A stretch of DNA of 64,000 nucleotides from Halosimplex pelagicum (GCF_013415905.1 NZ_CP058909.1:2170001-2234000); one strand, 5' to 3'; positions 45,811 through 54,926 are shown, numbered from the stretch's first letter. The notes: generated from the letters alone by a model not told the origin. Made by a program: numbers and translations.

Positions 45811-47050
45811 CTACTCGCTCACGGCTGACGCCGTTGGCTCCTTGAGGGTAGGGCTTCCTGCTTCCACGACGCGCTTTGCAGACACAGGTGTGTCCACAGG
45901 AAGCGCAGTCTCCACAGGCGTTTGTTTGGAGTGTCCCACTCCTACTTTTTCGAGACCGCGAGAAAGGATGTTCCATGCTGCGTTCGCGTCCCTGTCCGCC
46001 TCGAACCCGCAGGCGGGACAGGAATGTTCACGGACCCACAATGGCTTGTCCGTCGAGACTCCACAGGACGCGCACTCTTTCGTCGTCCCACGAGGGTTCA
46101 CGGCGGCGAAGTGCGTTCCCTCTCGCTCGCACTTGTATTCGAGCAACGAGAGGAACGTCCGCCACGCAGCGGACGCGGTGTTTCGGCTGTTCGACGGCGA
46201 TTCCATCATCCCCTTCACGTTCAGGTCTTCGACCGCCACAAGGTCGTACTCCCGAGCGTAGTAGTTCGAGAGTTTGTGCAGAAAGTCACGGCGCTTCCGA
46301 CGGAGGTCGGCGTGACACTCCGCGACGTGACGCCGTTGCGTCTCGTAGTTGTTCGAGCCATGTTCCTTCCGCGAGAGCTTCCGTTGCTCGCGCTCCAAGC
46401 GTTCGCGCTCGTCGGACAGATCGAGCGACCCAACGGCGTGACCGTCGGTGTCGTGAGCGTACTTCAGGATGCCCACGTCGATGCCGACGCACTGCTCGGG
46501 ATTTTCGGGTGGTTCGGGCGGTTCGCAGTCCATCTCGACACCGAACGTGGCAAACCACTCGCCCGTTGGATCCTTCTTGACCGTGACCTGTTTGAGTGTC
46601 GCGTCGTCGGGGATGGGTCGGTGAAGCCGTATTGGTACGTCCGCGAGCTTCGAGAGTGACAGCACAGCCTGTCCGCCCTTCTTGTCGAGCTTGAAGCCAG
46701 ACTGACTGTACGTGAAACTGCGGAACTCCCGTGGTGGCTTCCATTTGAGTTGACCGACGCCGTACCCCTTCTCCTTAAGCTTAGAGAGCCCCTTGAGGTT
46801 GTCGAACAGCCGTTCCACGACGGTTTGGAGAACCTTTGAGTACACGTCTGAGAGGCCGTCCCACCACTGCTTGAGGTCGGGTAGTTCCGACCGAAGCGTG
46901 GTCATGGACGGAAGTTCGCCGTGATTTTCTTGGTACTCGTTGAGGCGGTAGAGTGTGGTTGTAGAGTTGCCGACAAATATCGCGGTGGCGGTCCAGCTCC
47001 TCACGGTGGGTATCAGACGGCCTGAGACGATATTTGTAGGCGTAGTACAT
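45811..47050 (-). pseudogene. tnpB: TnpB (IS605 OrfB), two-base deletion near the start (copy 2)
   Basis: The head MYYAYKYRLRPSDTHREELD and DRHRDICRQLYNHTL lie in one frame. Two bases are missing near 46952 compared with copy 1, and the remainder (LYRLNEYQENHGELPSMTTL on) is in another. The RuvC Asp (VGIDVGILKYA), Glu (VAVEDLNVKGM) and Asp (DRDANAAWN) and the zinc ribbon CASCG/CPACG are intact. A different start in the second frame could still give a protein lacking the native N-terminus. Confidence 0.87.
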
Positions 47051-47053
47051 TCG

Positions 47054-47173
47054 CTACTCGCGTTCTTCGATAAGTTCGTCCAACTGCTCACGGATGAACG
47101 ACGAGAGGTTGAGGTGTTGGTCCTCAATCCACTCATCTTGGTCTTCCCGAATGGTGATCGTCTTCCGTTTCAC
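47054..47173 (-). CDS. 39-residue ribbon-helix-helix protein associated with TnpB
   Basis: It starts at GTG 47173 as MKRKTITIREDQDEWIEDQH, followed by LNLSSFIREQLDELIEERE. The pattern beta-strand (KTITIRED), helix, Ser-Ser-Phe-Ile-Arg turn and second helix is a minimal RHH DNA-binding domain. The stop lies one base before the tnpB ATG context (three bases apart), so the two are one transcript. Proteins like it sit upstream of tnpB in many haloarchaeal IS1341-type elements; repression of tnpB or end binding is a reasonable guess. Confidence 0.78.
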   Translation of the reverse strand: MKRKTITIREDQDEWIEDQHLNLSSFIREQLDELIEERE

Positions 47174-47407
47174 TGTAATGCACGATATGCACACTACACG
47201 TGCAACCCCTTCGGAAGACGTGGGCCTGTGAGTCTGCAATAGAACAGTGTACGCACAGATGATGACGGCGTTGACGAGACGCGAAGCGTCTCGTTCGCAC
47301 ACCAGAAATCACCGATTTCTGGGGACGCTGTATCCCCGTCCTACTGCGCTACTCGGGCTTCGCCCTGCGTTGCTTGTTGAGGACGGGGGCTTAGCGCCTG
47401 CATTCAG

Positions 47408-47566
47408 CTAATCGTCAAAGCAGCCGTGAAGGACGCACTCTCGGATCAGAACGTCTCGGCAGATTTCTACGACGCCCTCGACGAAGAGGTCGCCGACCTG
47501 CTCAACGACGCTGCAGAGCGTGCCGAGGCCAACGACCGGAAGACGGTCCAGCCCCGCGATCTGTAG
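47408..47566 (+). pseudogene. Histone-fold (DUF1931-like) protein, start codon lost to the IS
   Basis: The reading frame LIVKAAVKDALSDQNVSADF, then YDALDEEVADLLNDAAERAE, ends NDRKTVQPRDL-stop, matching short archaeal histone-fold proteins of about 55 residues. The codons in front (ATT CAG) belong to the IS left end, and a TGA lies 24 bases further up, so no ATG or GTG remains. Only the first two or three native codons appear lost. Confidence 0.75.
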
Positions 47567-47641
47567 GCCTGCGTAACGCAGCCAACCCCGTCACTCGAAC
47601 GTAGCTTTTTGAAGTTCCTGTTCAGAAGTCAGGAAATGGAG

Positions 47642-48070
47642 ATGGCGGACGCACCGGATACCGAACGGCAGGCGGTCGAACCCGATGCGAGAGAGATCCT
47701 TAGCGTGTCCCAGCTGAATGACCGGATTACGTTGGTCGTCCAGGACACGCCTGCCCTCAACGGCGTCCGTTGTATCGGCGAGGTCACCGACCTCCACCAG
47801 AACAGCACAGCGCTCTACTTCACGCTCACCGACGGCGATGCCGAACTCCCCTGTATGATCTGGGCGAACCGCTACCGGGAGATGGGCGCCGACCTCGAGG
47901 ACGGGACCGAAGTCATCCTCGAGGATGATACCGACTACTGGGTCGAAGGTGGGAAAATCGACCTCAGCGGGACTACTTTGCCCGAACCGTGGGAAGTAAT
48001 CGTCGTCGGCGACGGCGACCAGGCGGCTGCCGTCGAGCGACTGCGAAGCGAATCTGAAGAGCGTAGCTGA
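47642..48070 (+). pseudogene. xseA: Exodeoxyribonuclease VII large subunit, truncated to its OB-fold domain
   Basis: Starting MADAPDTERQAVEPDAREIL (ATG 47642; 47636 also possible), 142 residues cover the N-terminal OB domain: LSVSQLNDRITLVV, NGVRCIGEVTDLHQ, ALYFTLTDGDAELPCMIWAN and WEVIVVGDGDQAAAVERL. A TGA at 48068-48070 follows SESEERS, where the full protein would enter the catalytic domain. Downstream, at about 48112-48165, VTSLRG and RYDIQSTT of the catalytic domain are still recognisable in shifted frames, with sequence deleted between. A free OB-domain protein might still be made. Confidence 0.75.
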
Positions 48071-48287
48071 TTCGACGACGCAACCGCTGGCATTCTCAGA
48101 GCGGGGTGGCATCGTCACTTCCCTCCGAGGGGCGCCCGGTACGACATCCAGAGCACGACCATTCCAAGCCTGTCGGCACCGATATCCGTTACGAACGGTA
48201 TCTGCTAATTCAACTCTTATTCTCGTCGGGAGGAAGTAATCGTAAGGAGACCAGAGCTTCAGCGCCGAATGGACCACACCGTTGCGC

Positions 48288-48746
48288 TCACTCCTCTGCG
48301 CGGCGGTCTTCGATATCTTCGATAAGGGCTTCGGCTCGTTCTTCTGCTGTTTTGGAGTACTCGCTTGTAGTCTCTGTTCCTTCGTCTGGATCGATACTGG
48401 GGATTTCCTGTTCCCAGCCCTGCTTGGCGTAGGCGTCGTCGTTGGGTACCGCCTCGAAGAGTCGGTCGACTGAATCGAGCGACGCAAGTCGTTGTTTTAG
48501 CTCATCGGCTCGACGCGGATCGATATAATAGATAGTTTCTGCTCGTTCGACGAGCCCGTTCTCGAAGAGGCGAGTCATTGCTTTTGACGTGCTTGCCTCG
48601 CGGAGGTCTGTTCGGGCTGCAATTTCACTGGGAGTGAAGCCGTACTTGTGGTGTTCGACAAGGAAGCTGAGGGCCTCGTACTCGTTCGTATCCGGCTTGA
48701 CTGGGAACGGGTCGTCATTTGTGAGTTCGTCGACGGGGACTGGCAT
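48288..48746 (-). CDS. Orphan MarR/winged-helix antitoxin-like protein
   Basis: 152 residues from ATG 48746 (MPVPVDELTNDDPFPVKPDT). The DNA-binding domain is YEALSFLVEHHKYGFTPSEI, then AARTDLREASTSKAMTRLFE, then a wing with YYIDPRR. The C-terminal half is acidic. The layout matches the antitoxin at 21090-21461. No toxin frame follows in the 200 bases downstream, so the partner appears lost or the protein acts alone. Confidence 0.7.
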   Translation of the reverse strand: MPVPVDELTNDDPFPVKPDTNEYEALSFLVEHHKYGFTPSEIAARTDLREASTSKAMTRLFENGLVERAETIYYIDPRRADELKQRLASLDSVDRLFEAVPNDDAYAKQGWEQEIPSIDPDEGTETTSEYSKTAEERAEALIEDIEDRRAEE

Positions 48747-48795
48747 CCTTACCACTATATGCCACTTGAGGACATTACGGTTTTCGCAGAAGGAT

Positions 48796-50180
48796 CAGTA
48801 CCTCACAAAGCCGGTAGTTAGAACGTCTGCTTGCTGAGGATGTGCACTCCAAGAAGCAAGCAGACAGTGAACTCCACGAAGACCAGCTCCTTAACTTTCT
48901 CGTCAACACGCTCAACAAGGAGATCGTTCTTGATCTCGGCGCTACTGCTGAAATCGACGCTGAGGACATCTACGAGGTCTCGCCGGCGCGACCGCCGACG
49001 GGACCTCGATCTCGACGCTGTGCAACTCCAGTAAAGACTCTTCGTCAGCAAACACGATTCTCTACCATCTGCGGACGAAGTTCGAGCCAGAACGGCTCGA
49101 ACGAGTCGCCAATACGCTCCTTCGACGGGATATCGCCGAACTCCTCCCCGAGCAGGTGGAGGTCTGCGCAGACCTCCACCTGCGGCCCTACTACGGTGAC
49201 GAAGACGACACAGACGGCCTCTACCACTCCGAGGCCAAGCGCGGCACCACCGCGTTCCACGCCTGCGCCACACTCTACGCGCGTGTGAAGAATAAACGGC
49301 ACACTCTGGCGGTGCGCCGCCTCGAAGACGGCGACACCGCCAGCAGCGTCCTCGCTGAGTTTCTTGGTGTACTCGACGGCCTTGACGCCGAGGTCAAGGC
49401 CGTCTACCTCGATCGCGGATTCTACGACAGCAAGTGTCTCACGCTGTTGCAGGCGCACAACTACGCCTACGTGATGCCGATCATCCGGTGGGGAGAGACA
49501 ATTCAGCGGGAACTTGCGGAAGGATGGAGTCGCGTCATCTAACACGACCTGACAGGGAAACTCGACGGTCCAACTGTGACCGTCGAGTTTCCCGTCTACA
49601 TCGACTGTACGTACCTGAATGGACGGTATGACGACCACGGCGTGGCGCGTCACGGTTACACCGCTGACGCGCCGTTCATCGAGACACCACGTCAGGCTCG
49701 ATACCACTACTCGAAACCTTCGGTATCGAGTCGAGCTATCGCTTGTCCGAGCAAGCGATAGCGACCACAACGACGCGAGATCCGGCGGTGAGACTGCTGT
49801 ACGTCGTGGTGAGCCTGCTGTTGCAGAACGCCTGGCGGTATCTCCACTACGAATACGTGGCGACGCCTCGCCGAGGCGGGCGTCGCCTCTGGTGGTGGCC
49901 GTACAAGGAGTTCGTCAATATGGTTCGGCGGGCTGCGTGGACGGCCCTCGCGGTGCGTCGGGCCGTCCCCGCGAATCGGCCACCTGACGACCGGTTCTAC
50001 CGGTAGTCACCGACCGAGCAAGCGTCTTCACAAGTGGCAACGCTGTCGCGTCAGCGGCTGACCGCCGCCGACAGCGACAGCTCCGCCTTCGATTAGCGTT
50101 GCTTAACCGTGATCGACGACTCGCCACAACAGAACAGATGGCTCAGGTCGCGCTAACTGGCGATGCTTTGTGAGGTACTG
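48796..50180 (+). mobile_element. ISH3-family element, decayed copy (1385 bp)
   Basis: Perfect 16-bp terminal repeats CAGTACCTCACAAAGC and complement (48796-48811 and 50165-50180). The flanks AGGAT and AGACT do not match. It is related to the intact copy at 58617-60013. Confidence 0.88.
48842..50006 (+). pseudogene. ISH3-family transposase with at least three lesions
   Basis: GTG 48842 opens VHSKKQADSELHEDQLLNFL. A shift near 48985 follows EIDAEDIYEV. Good coding resumes with HLRPYYGDEDDTDGLYHSEA (Asp) and EVKAVYLDRGFYDSKCLTLL (Asp). TAA interrupts after EGWSRVI where the intact copy reads AHDLT. Another shift near 49720 precedes the C-terminal block ATPRRGGRRLWWWPYKEF. It is inactive. Confidence 0.87.
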
Positions 50181-50550
50181 AGACTGCGCCGCACCCCTCA
50201 GGGTCGTCCAAAAAACCGAGCCGCCGGTCAGCGGAGTTCTGGCGTTCGTCAGCGAAGCCGACCGTGGCGAGGTACTCGAGAAATTCGTCGAATCGCTTGA
50301 CGTCGCTAGGCGTGTCGGTCGCAAGATGACGCGTCTACTCGATGGCCCACTGGAAGGCGGGATTTGTCCCGATCTTGTCGTGTAGATACCACCACCGAGC
50401 CGCTTTCAGCACGACTAGCAGATTCGTCGGCGGCTGCTCACTGGCGAGCCCACGGGTGATAGATTCGATTTCGTCGGGGATGTCAGCGGGATCGACCTCC
50501 GGTGATTGCGTGTTGTCGATATCGACCGGGATCTCATCGATCGAGACGTT
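50181..50550 (-). pseudogene. Unknown gene fragment cut by ISH3
   Basis: The minus frame runs NVSIDEIPVDIDNTQSPEVD, LASEQPPTNLLVVLKAARWW and YLHDKIGTNPAFQWAIE. A TAG follows, then good coding resumes as TDTPSDVKRFDEFLEYLATV and RRLGFLDDPEGCGAVS up to the ISH3 edge. Composition and codon positions look genuine. It has no start codon and no recognised family. Confidence 0.4.
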
Positions 50551-50928
50551 ACACTATCGGACCTCTTCCGGTTGTGTACTGTGGCGTTTGCCTGTCGAGC
50601 GATGCCAGTGCTCTGTCACACGACTGAGCTAACCCCTCGAACGGAGAAACTGGCGCATGAGTTTGAAATACGTGTACTTACGCTCACGGATCTGGAGCGT
50701 GCGGAGCTGCCGGCTCCGCAGGTGGCTAAACCAACGATGGAACTCCAAGAGTGGCGGCCACAGTACCGGGCTCGCGGTGATCGTGGCTCGTTGCCGTTGA
50801 TGTTCCGCGGCGAACCAGGGAAACGCTTCAGCTACGTCCCTGGGTTCACCCCGGTTGGGAACGACGCCGACTATGAACCGATTGAGAGTGATCGAGAGGA
50901 CGATTCCCATCCGACTGCCGGCCATTAA
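50524..50928 (+). pseudogene. C-terminal fragment of an unknown soluble protein
   Basis: From about DLIDRDVTLSDLFRLCTVAF through MPVLCHTTELTPRTEKLAHE, VLTLTDLERAELPAPQVAKP and an acidic end ADYEPIESDREDDS, the sequence looks genuinely coding. It begins abruptly where the opposite fragment ends, with only a weak in-frame start at 50506. The pattern resembles the end of nuclease-like proteins that list Cys and Asp/Glu strands, but I cannot name it. Confidence 0.35.
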
Positions 50929-51096
50929 CCCCGCAGCGGGATAGGGACGCGAGTGCCTAATCAGCTAGATTCGGATCGCTGCTCGCGGAGCACTTCGATT
51001 TTCTTGGAGGCAACTACTTTGTTGATTTGACCGGCGTTCAGACAGGTTTGGATTCTCCCAAGAGCGGTAGCTACTTACGAACTACATTGAAGGACA

Positions 51097-51164
51097 GTGA
51101 ACTACCCCGACCTACCACGCTTGGGCCTACCCGGCCCTCACTTGTAGAGGTCGGGGTAGTTCAC
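51097..51164. repeat. Palindromic IS200/IS605-type right-end hairpin without an element
   Basis: The perfect 17-bp arms GTGAACTACCCCGACCT (51097-51113) and AGGTCGGGGTAGTTCAC (51148-51164) are separated by 34 bases. The outer ends equal the GTAGTTCAC right end of the tnpB elements. It resembles the palindrome-associated mini-elements described in haloarchaea, or acts as terminator for the gene ending at 51168. Confidence 0.7.
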
Positions 51165-51167
51165 AAA

Positions 51168-51933
51168 TTATTTCACTTCTTTGAGGGCCTCTTTGGCGAG
51201 TGAAAGCTCGTTGCTTATCGGATGGGAATCAGACCTGACGAGTTCCATCTTCGAACTATAATTTGAATTCTTTTGATCTTCGTGCGATGCAAGAGTGTGG
51301 AGCCACTCTCTATGCTCTTCACCAGGTTCAAAGAGTGAAATCAATGTCAACTTGCCATATTGAGTCAGACTATAAGTTCTGGATGTGTTTGTTGGATTAA
51401 CTTGGATCAATGGCCTCTGTGTCCATGGTGGCTTTGCTTTTGGTGTGTTAGAAATCTTGAGTAATAGTGCACCTACGGTTTTCTTATGAACTCCTTTCAA
51501 ATCTGTCGAAATATCTACTGCTCTTTGATTTTGTCCTTGAGAATTTTCCTTCTCATGAATAATCTTCAGAACGTCTACGGCAGGCGTATTATTATACTCT
51601 AAGTCTTTTAGTTCAGAGATGTCCTGGTACAGCCAGTCTGCTAATTTGTCAAATCTATTCAAGAGAGTTTCGTCTAATATACTGTCAATAAATTCTGAAC
51701 TAGTATTCAGAGAGTCGGTCCCGGACCTTCTAAGAATCATCTCAGATACACCACCGGTCCGTTCGATCCCTCGTTCATCCAGTTCCTGAAGTACTCTATC
51801 AGGTATTGATTCTGAAATTTCATGGGAAATGAGTGACGCGGTGGTAACCTCTCTTCGATACCTGTTGAATACCTTCTCAACAGAGGTGTGTATATCGTTC
51901 AAATTTTCAACACCAGAATCATCGGTGAATTCA
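51168..51933 (-). pseudogene. AT-rich unknown gene, 3' part, split by ISH1-type IS
   Basis: This carries codons 129 onward of the reconstructed 383-codon gene whose 5' part lies at 52887-53264. It reads FEFTDDSGVENLNDIHTSVE, RVLQELDERGIERTGGVSEM and RFDKLADWLYQDISELKDLE, then a likely winged-helix segment with GALLLKISNTPKA and TYSLTQYGKLTLISLF. It ends ELSLAKEALKEVK. The C-terminal portion, with its YSLTxYG strand, resembles the wing of PadR/ArsR-like regulators. It is visibly more AT-rich than neighbouring genes. Function unknown. Confidence 0.8.
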
Positions 51934-51941
51934 AATTTACC

Positions 51942-52878
51942 GGCTCTGGTGAATCGCTGGACAGCGTCGGTTTCGACCGTCAGAACTAGGAAGATGAAGC
52001 GGGAAACCGTCGATGTCCATGTCGAAAATTTCCCGCTTCACGAGCAAAGTCGTTCAGTTAGCTAAAAATGCTGTTGGTGAGCGAGGCGAAGTCGCCGCCC
52101 CCGAAGGGGGTGGCGGCTTCGCCGAGTATGCGGTGGTGTCGCTGCACTGTCTGCGGGTTTACCTAGAAAAATCCTACCGAGAAGCACTTGATTTGCTGAG
52201 CGAGATGCCACAAATACTCGGGGAGATCGGCCTCGACGCGGCCGATCTCCCCGACCACTCTACGCTAGTCAAGTGGTTTGACAGAATCAAGACAGCACTC
52301 TGGCGAGTACTGCTGCGCCTCTCGGCGCAGCTGCACGAGCCGAGCGGTCACGCCGCCATCGATGCGACGTTCTTCGACCGCGAAAACGCTAGCAAACACT
52401 ACTGTCGGCGGACGAATTACCGGGCTCAGACGCTCAAAGCAACTGCTCTCGTCGACACAGAAAGCCAAGCCATTCTGGACGTTCACTGTACGACCGAGAA
52501 ACGCCACGACACGCAGCTCGGCTGGCAGGTCGCCCTCCGCAACGCGGGCGACCTCGCCAGCCTCGCTGCCGACAAAGGCTACGATTGGATGGAGTTACGC
52601 GAAAAACTCCGCGAAGAAGGCGTGAGACCGCTAATCAAACATCGTGAGTACCGGCCCATCGATCACGCGCACAACGCGCGGATCGATGGGCCGCGATACC
52701 GCCAGAGAGCGATGTGTGAGACCGTCTTCTCGACGATCAAGCGCACGCTCGGCGACACCGTGCGTGCGCGAACTTGGTACGGTGAATTTCGTGAACTCAT
52801 CCTGATGTGTGCGGTTCACAACATCAAGCAATCGCTAAACCAGTGAAATCAAGCTACGTCTGGCGATTCACCAAGGCC
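51942..52878 (+). mobile_element. IS5-family (ISH1-type) element, copy B, with 8-bp target duplication
   Basis: 937 bp, ends GGCTCTGGTG and CACCAAGGCC. AATTTACC stands on both sides (51934-51941 and 52879-52886), a perfect 8-bp duplication, proving a simple insertion into the AT-rich gene. The transposase is intact. Confidence 0.95.
52013..52846 (+). CDS. IS5-family transposase, ISH1 type (copy B)
   Basis: 277 residues and complete. Catalytic Asp lies in GHAAIDATFFDRE, Asp in LAADKGYDWMEL and Glu in AMCETVFSTIKRTLG. It differs from copy A at scattered positions only. The element inserted within the gene at 51168-53264 in the opposite orientation. Confidence 0.9.
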   Translation: MSMSKISRFTSKVVQLAKNAVGERGEVAAPEGGGGFAEYAVVSLHCLRVYLEKSYREALDLLSEMPQILGEIGLDAADLPDHSTLVKWFDRIKTALWRVLLRLSAQLHEPSGHAAIDATFFDRENASKHYCRRTNYRAQTLKATALVDTESQAILDVHCTTEKRHDTQLGWQVALRNAGDLASLAADKGYDWMELREKLREEGVRPLIKHREYRPIDHAHNARIDGPRYRQRAMCETVFSTIKRTLGDTVRARTWYGEFRELILMCAVHNIKQSLNQ

Positions 52879-52886
52879 AATTTACC

Positions 52887-53264
52887 CAAAGAACCATCCA
52901 ACAAACCACAGATTAGATTCCGTTTATGATTCTGTCCCTCTGGGATCAACATACTAAGGGCTGCCCCCATAGTGAAACCGAGTTCATAGCTCGTTTTTTG
53001 AGCCTGATGATTATTTAAATAATCTTCATTATCTGGTAATCGATTTGATAGGTCGTTCCATATATTTTCGTCAGCGCCGGGCGGGAGCAACATTGAATCT
53101 TCATATAATATTACATCTTCAGCTAGGCGAGTAACTAGCTCTGGGAGCTTATTGCGCTTCTTTATTATCGGTCCACCTTGATTTGATTGGTAGATTAGAT
53201 TTTCTCTTTGCTTTTCTGATAACAAAAAACTGCTCTGGTTAGTGGAGAATTCTTGGTTAACCAT
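52887..53264 (-). pseudogene. AT-rich unknown gene, 5' part, split by ISH1-type IS
   Basis: It starts at ATG 53264, MVNQEFSTNQSSFLLSEKQR, and continues LPELVTRLAEDVILYEDSML, NEDYLNNHQAQKTSYELGFT and GLLDGSLG to the target site. With the IS and one duplication removed, 386 + 766 bases make exactly 384 codons including the stop. An A/T-rich promoter (complement TATATTTATAC, about 53297-53307) lies 33-43 bases before the start. It has no recognised family and low GC compared with its surroundings, so it was probably acquired. Confidence 0.82.
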
Positions 53265-53296
53265 GACTGGTGTTTATATAATACGATCTTCGGTGC

Positions 53297-53307
53297 AGTA
53301 TAAATAT
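53297..53307 (-). promoter_or_regulatory. Probable TATA box of the split AT-rich gene
   Basis: On the minus strand this reads TATATTTATAC. The spacing to ATG 53264 suits a transcript with a leader of 5-15 bases. A second patch, TTATATAAAC (about 53271-53280), lies too close to be the main TATA box. Confidence 0.4.
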
Positions 53308-53798
53308 ACGGTTTTCAGCATCCTGAATAGCGTATTTGAGGTATCTCAACTGAGCGCCACTTGTGCGTCAGAAAAGCCAACCCGCGACGATCGAATCGAA
53401 CAGACAACCATCAAGTAGAACTCGAAATAAGACACCCGAGTCCGCGTCTGAGTACGGACATTCACGTACGGATCCACAAAGGGGTGGTAAAAAGAAGCAG
53501 ATACTGAAAGAATCCCTCACTGCTATTTCATCGTCCTTCTGGTCGCAGATGGTGGCAGTAATTCCGTCGTTGAGCCATGGCGGTATAAAAAGTATAAATG
53601 AATCAAATAAGTACCCGCTGGACAACTCGGCTATGGTCTTCAAGAGAAGTCTGACGATTGTGTGGTGAATCGATCCGGTAGATCAATTGTAGATGGGATT
53701 TGGATTCTATGTCGGCTGTCAAGTCATCAGTACAGGTGTAGCGAGTGAGACAGATATTTCCCAGTACGTTTCCGAGTCCAAACCAGTGATAGCTAAGA
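53308..53798. other. Intergenic stretch without a supported gene
   Basis: The open frames on both strands at 53363-53668 have neither acidic composition nor motifs. Nothing was recognised. Confidence 0.45.
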
Positions 53799-54926
53799 AT
53801 GAGTGGATTCGTCTATTCTGAGAAACCCATCGAGATCGTCGAAGGCGATGGTCCGTACCTCTACGATGACCAAGGGACCGAATACCTCGATATGGGTGCG
53901 AGTTATGCCTGCGTCCCGCTAGGCCATGGACACGATGTGGTTACGGATACCATCGAAACTCAACTCTCGCGACTAACCTATGTGCAAGGTTCATATCCAG
54001 TTGCAGTACGAACGCAGCTTTACGAGACACTGGGACAGGTAGCGCCCGGCGATATCGAAAAGGTTTGGCTCTGTAATTCCGGAACCGAGGCTAACGAAGC
54101 TGCACTGAAATTCGCTCGTGCCGCCACCGGCGACACGAAAATTGTCGCGACAACCCAGGGATTCCACGGCCGTACAATGGGAGCACTTTCGGCCACGTGG
54201 AAGGACAAGTACAAGACACCGTACGGGCCACTCCTTGACGACGTGGAGTTCGTTCCGTATGGCGATGAGGAGGCAATAGTAGAGGCAGTCGATGACCAAA
54301 CAGCGGCTGTCATCGTTGAACCCATTCAAGGAGAGGGCGGCATCAACCCTGCCTCCACCGATTTCATGAGGACGATCCGTGACGTGACCACAGAAGCCAA
54401 TGCAGCCCTCATTCTAGACGAAGTTCAAACAGGGTTAGGGAGGACTGGTACGCTCTGGGCCTGTGAGCGTACCAGCGTTGTCCCAGACATACTCACGAGC
54501 GCAAAGGGCCTCGGGAACGGATTACCTATCGGGGCAACACTCTGTCGCGACTGGATTGCAGAGGAATATGGCGACCACGCATCGACATTCAGCGGGAACC
54601 CCCTTATCTCAGCAGCAGCCCAAGCGACTATCTCGACGATTATCGACGACGAACTCCCAGCCCACGCTGCCGAGGTTGGAGCATACCTACAGAAGCAACT
54701 AGAGACTGAAGTCGGTAACCGGGTGCGAGATATCCGTGGCGAAGGATTGATGCTCGGTGTTGTGGTTAAACGCGGAGCAAACCGTATCCTACAGGAGTTG
54801 GCGATAAACTATGGGGTCCTCGCACTGCCTGCCGGAAGGACTGTTGTACGACTCCTGCCACCACTGACTATCGATAAAAACCACGCCGACCATGTCGTAG
54901 ATGCACTCGGGGAAATAATCGACTGA
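53799..54926 (+). CDS. Class III aminotransferase, acetylornithine/LysJ-type
   Basis: 375 residues, PLP-dependent and cytosolic. In order: YLDMGASYACVPLGHGHDVV, the PLP-phosphate motif NSGTEANEAALKFAR, HGRTMGALSATWK, AVIVEPIQGEGGINPAS, the Asp that holds the PLP ring nitrogen in LILDEVQTGLGRTG, and the Schiff-base Lys in LTSAKGLGNGLPIGA, then TFSGNPL. Length and motifs fit N-acetylornithine or LysW-aminoadipate semialdehyde aminotransferases. No arginine or lysine biosynthesis genes adjoin, so use of another omega-amino acid is equally possible; the substrate is undecided. GTG/TTG starts upstream are absent. Confidence 0.9.
   Translation: MSGFVYSEKPIEIVEGDGPYLYDDQGTEYLDMGASYACVPLGHGHDVVTDTIETQLSRLTYVQGSYPVAVRTQLYETLGQVAPGDIEKVWLCNSGTEANEAALKFARAATGDTKIVATTQGFHGRTMGALSATWKDKYKTPYGPLLDDVEFVPYGDEEAIVEAVDDQTAAVIVEPIQGEGGINPASTDFMRTIRDVTTEANAALILDEVQTGLGRTGTLWACERTSVVPDILTSAKGLGNGLPIGATLCRDWIAEEYGDHASTFSGNPLISAAAQATISTIIDDELPAHAAEVGAYLQKQLETEVGNRVRDIRGEGLMLGVVVKRGANRILQELAINYGVLALPAGRTVVRLLPPLTIDKNHADHVVDALGEIID

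Larger units (their letters stand above)
45795..47407 (-). mobile_element. IS200/IS605-superfamily element, copy 2 (IS1341-type: RHH gene plus tnpB, no tnpA)
   Basis: The right end is at 45795 (complement GTAGTTCAC) and the left end at about 47407, next to a TTAG on the element's strand, as for copy 1. The left end carries two perfect hairpins, GAGACGC-GAA-GCGTCTC (47276-47292) and CCAGAAATC-ACC-GATTTCTGG (47302-47322). No transposase is encoded, so movement would depend on a TnpA in trans. It replaced the start of a histone-fold gene at 47408. Confidence 0.78.

Noticed and set aside
47591-48487. Minus-strand 298-codon frame
   Set aside because: It overlaps xseA, whose OB-fold is clear on the plus strand, and contains no family motif.
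51942-52878. ISH1-type copies A and B considered as a composite transposon
   Set aside because: They lie 30 kb apart, copy B has its own perfect target duplication, and the region between is a mosaic of other insertions.
53363-53668. Plus-strand 101-codon ORF and the opposite frame
   Set aside because: Ser/Lys-rich without domain pattern. The surroundings are intergenic and AT-richer, so chance frames are likely.
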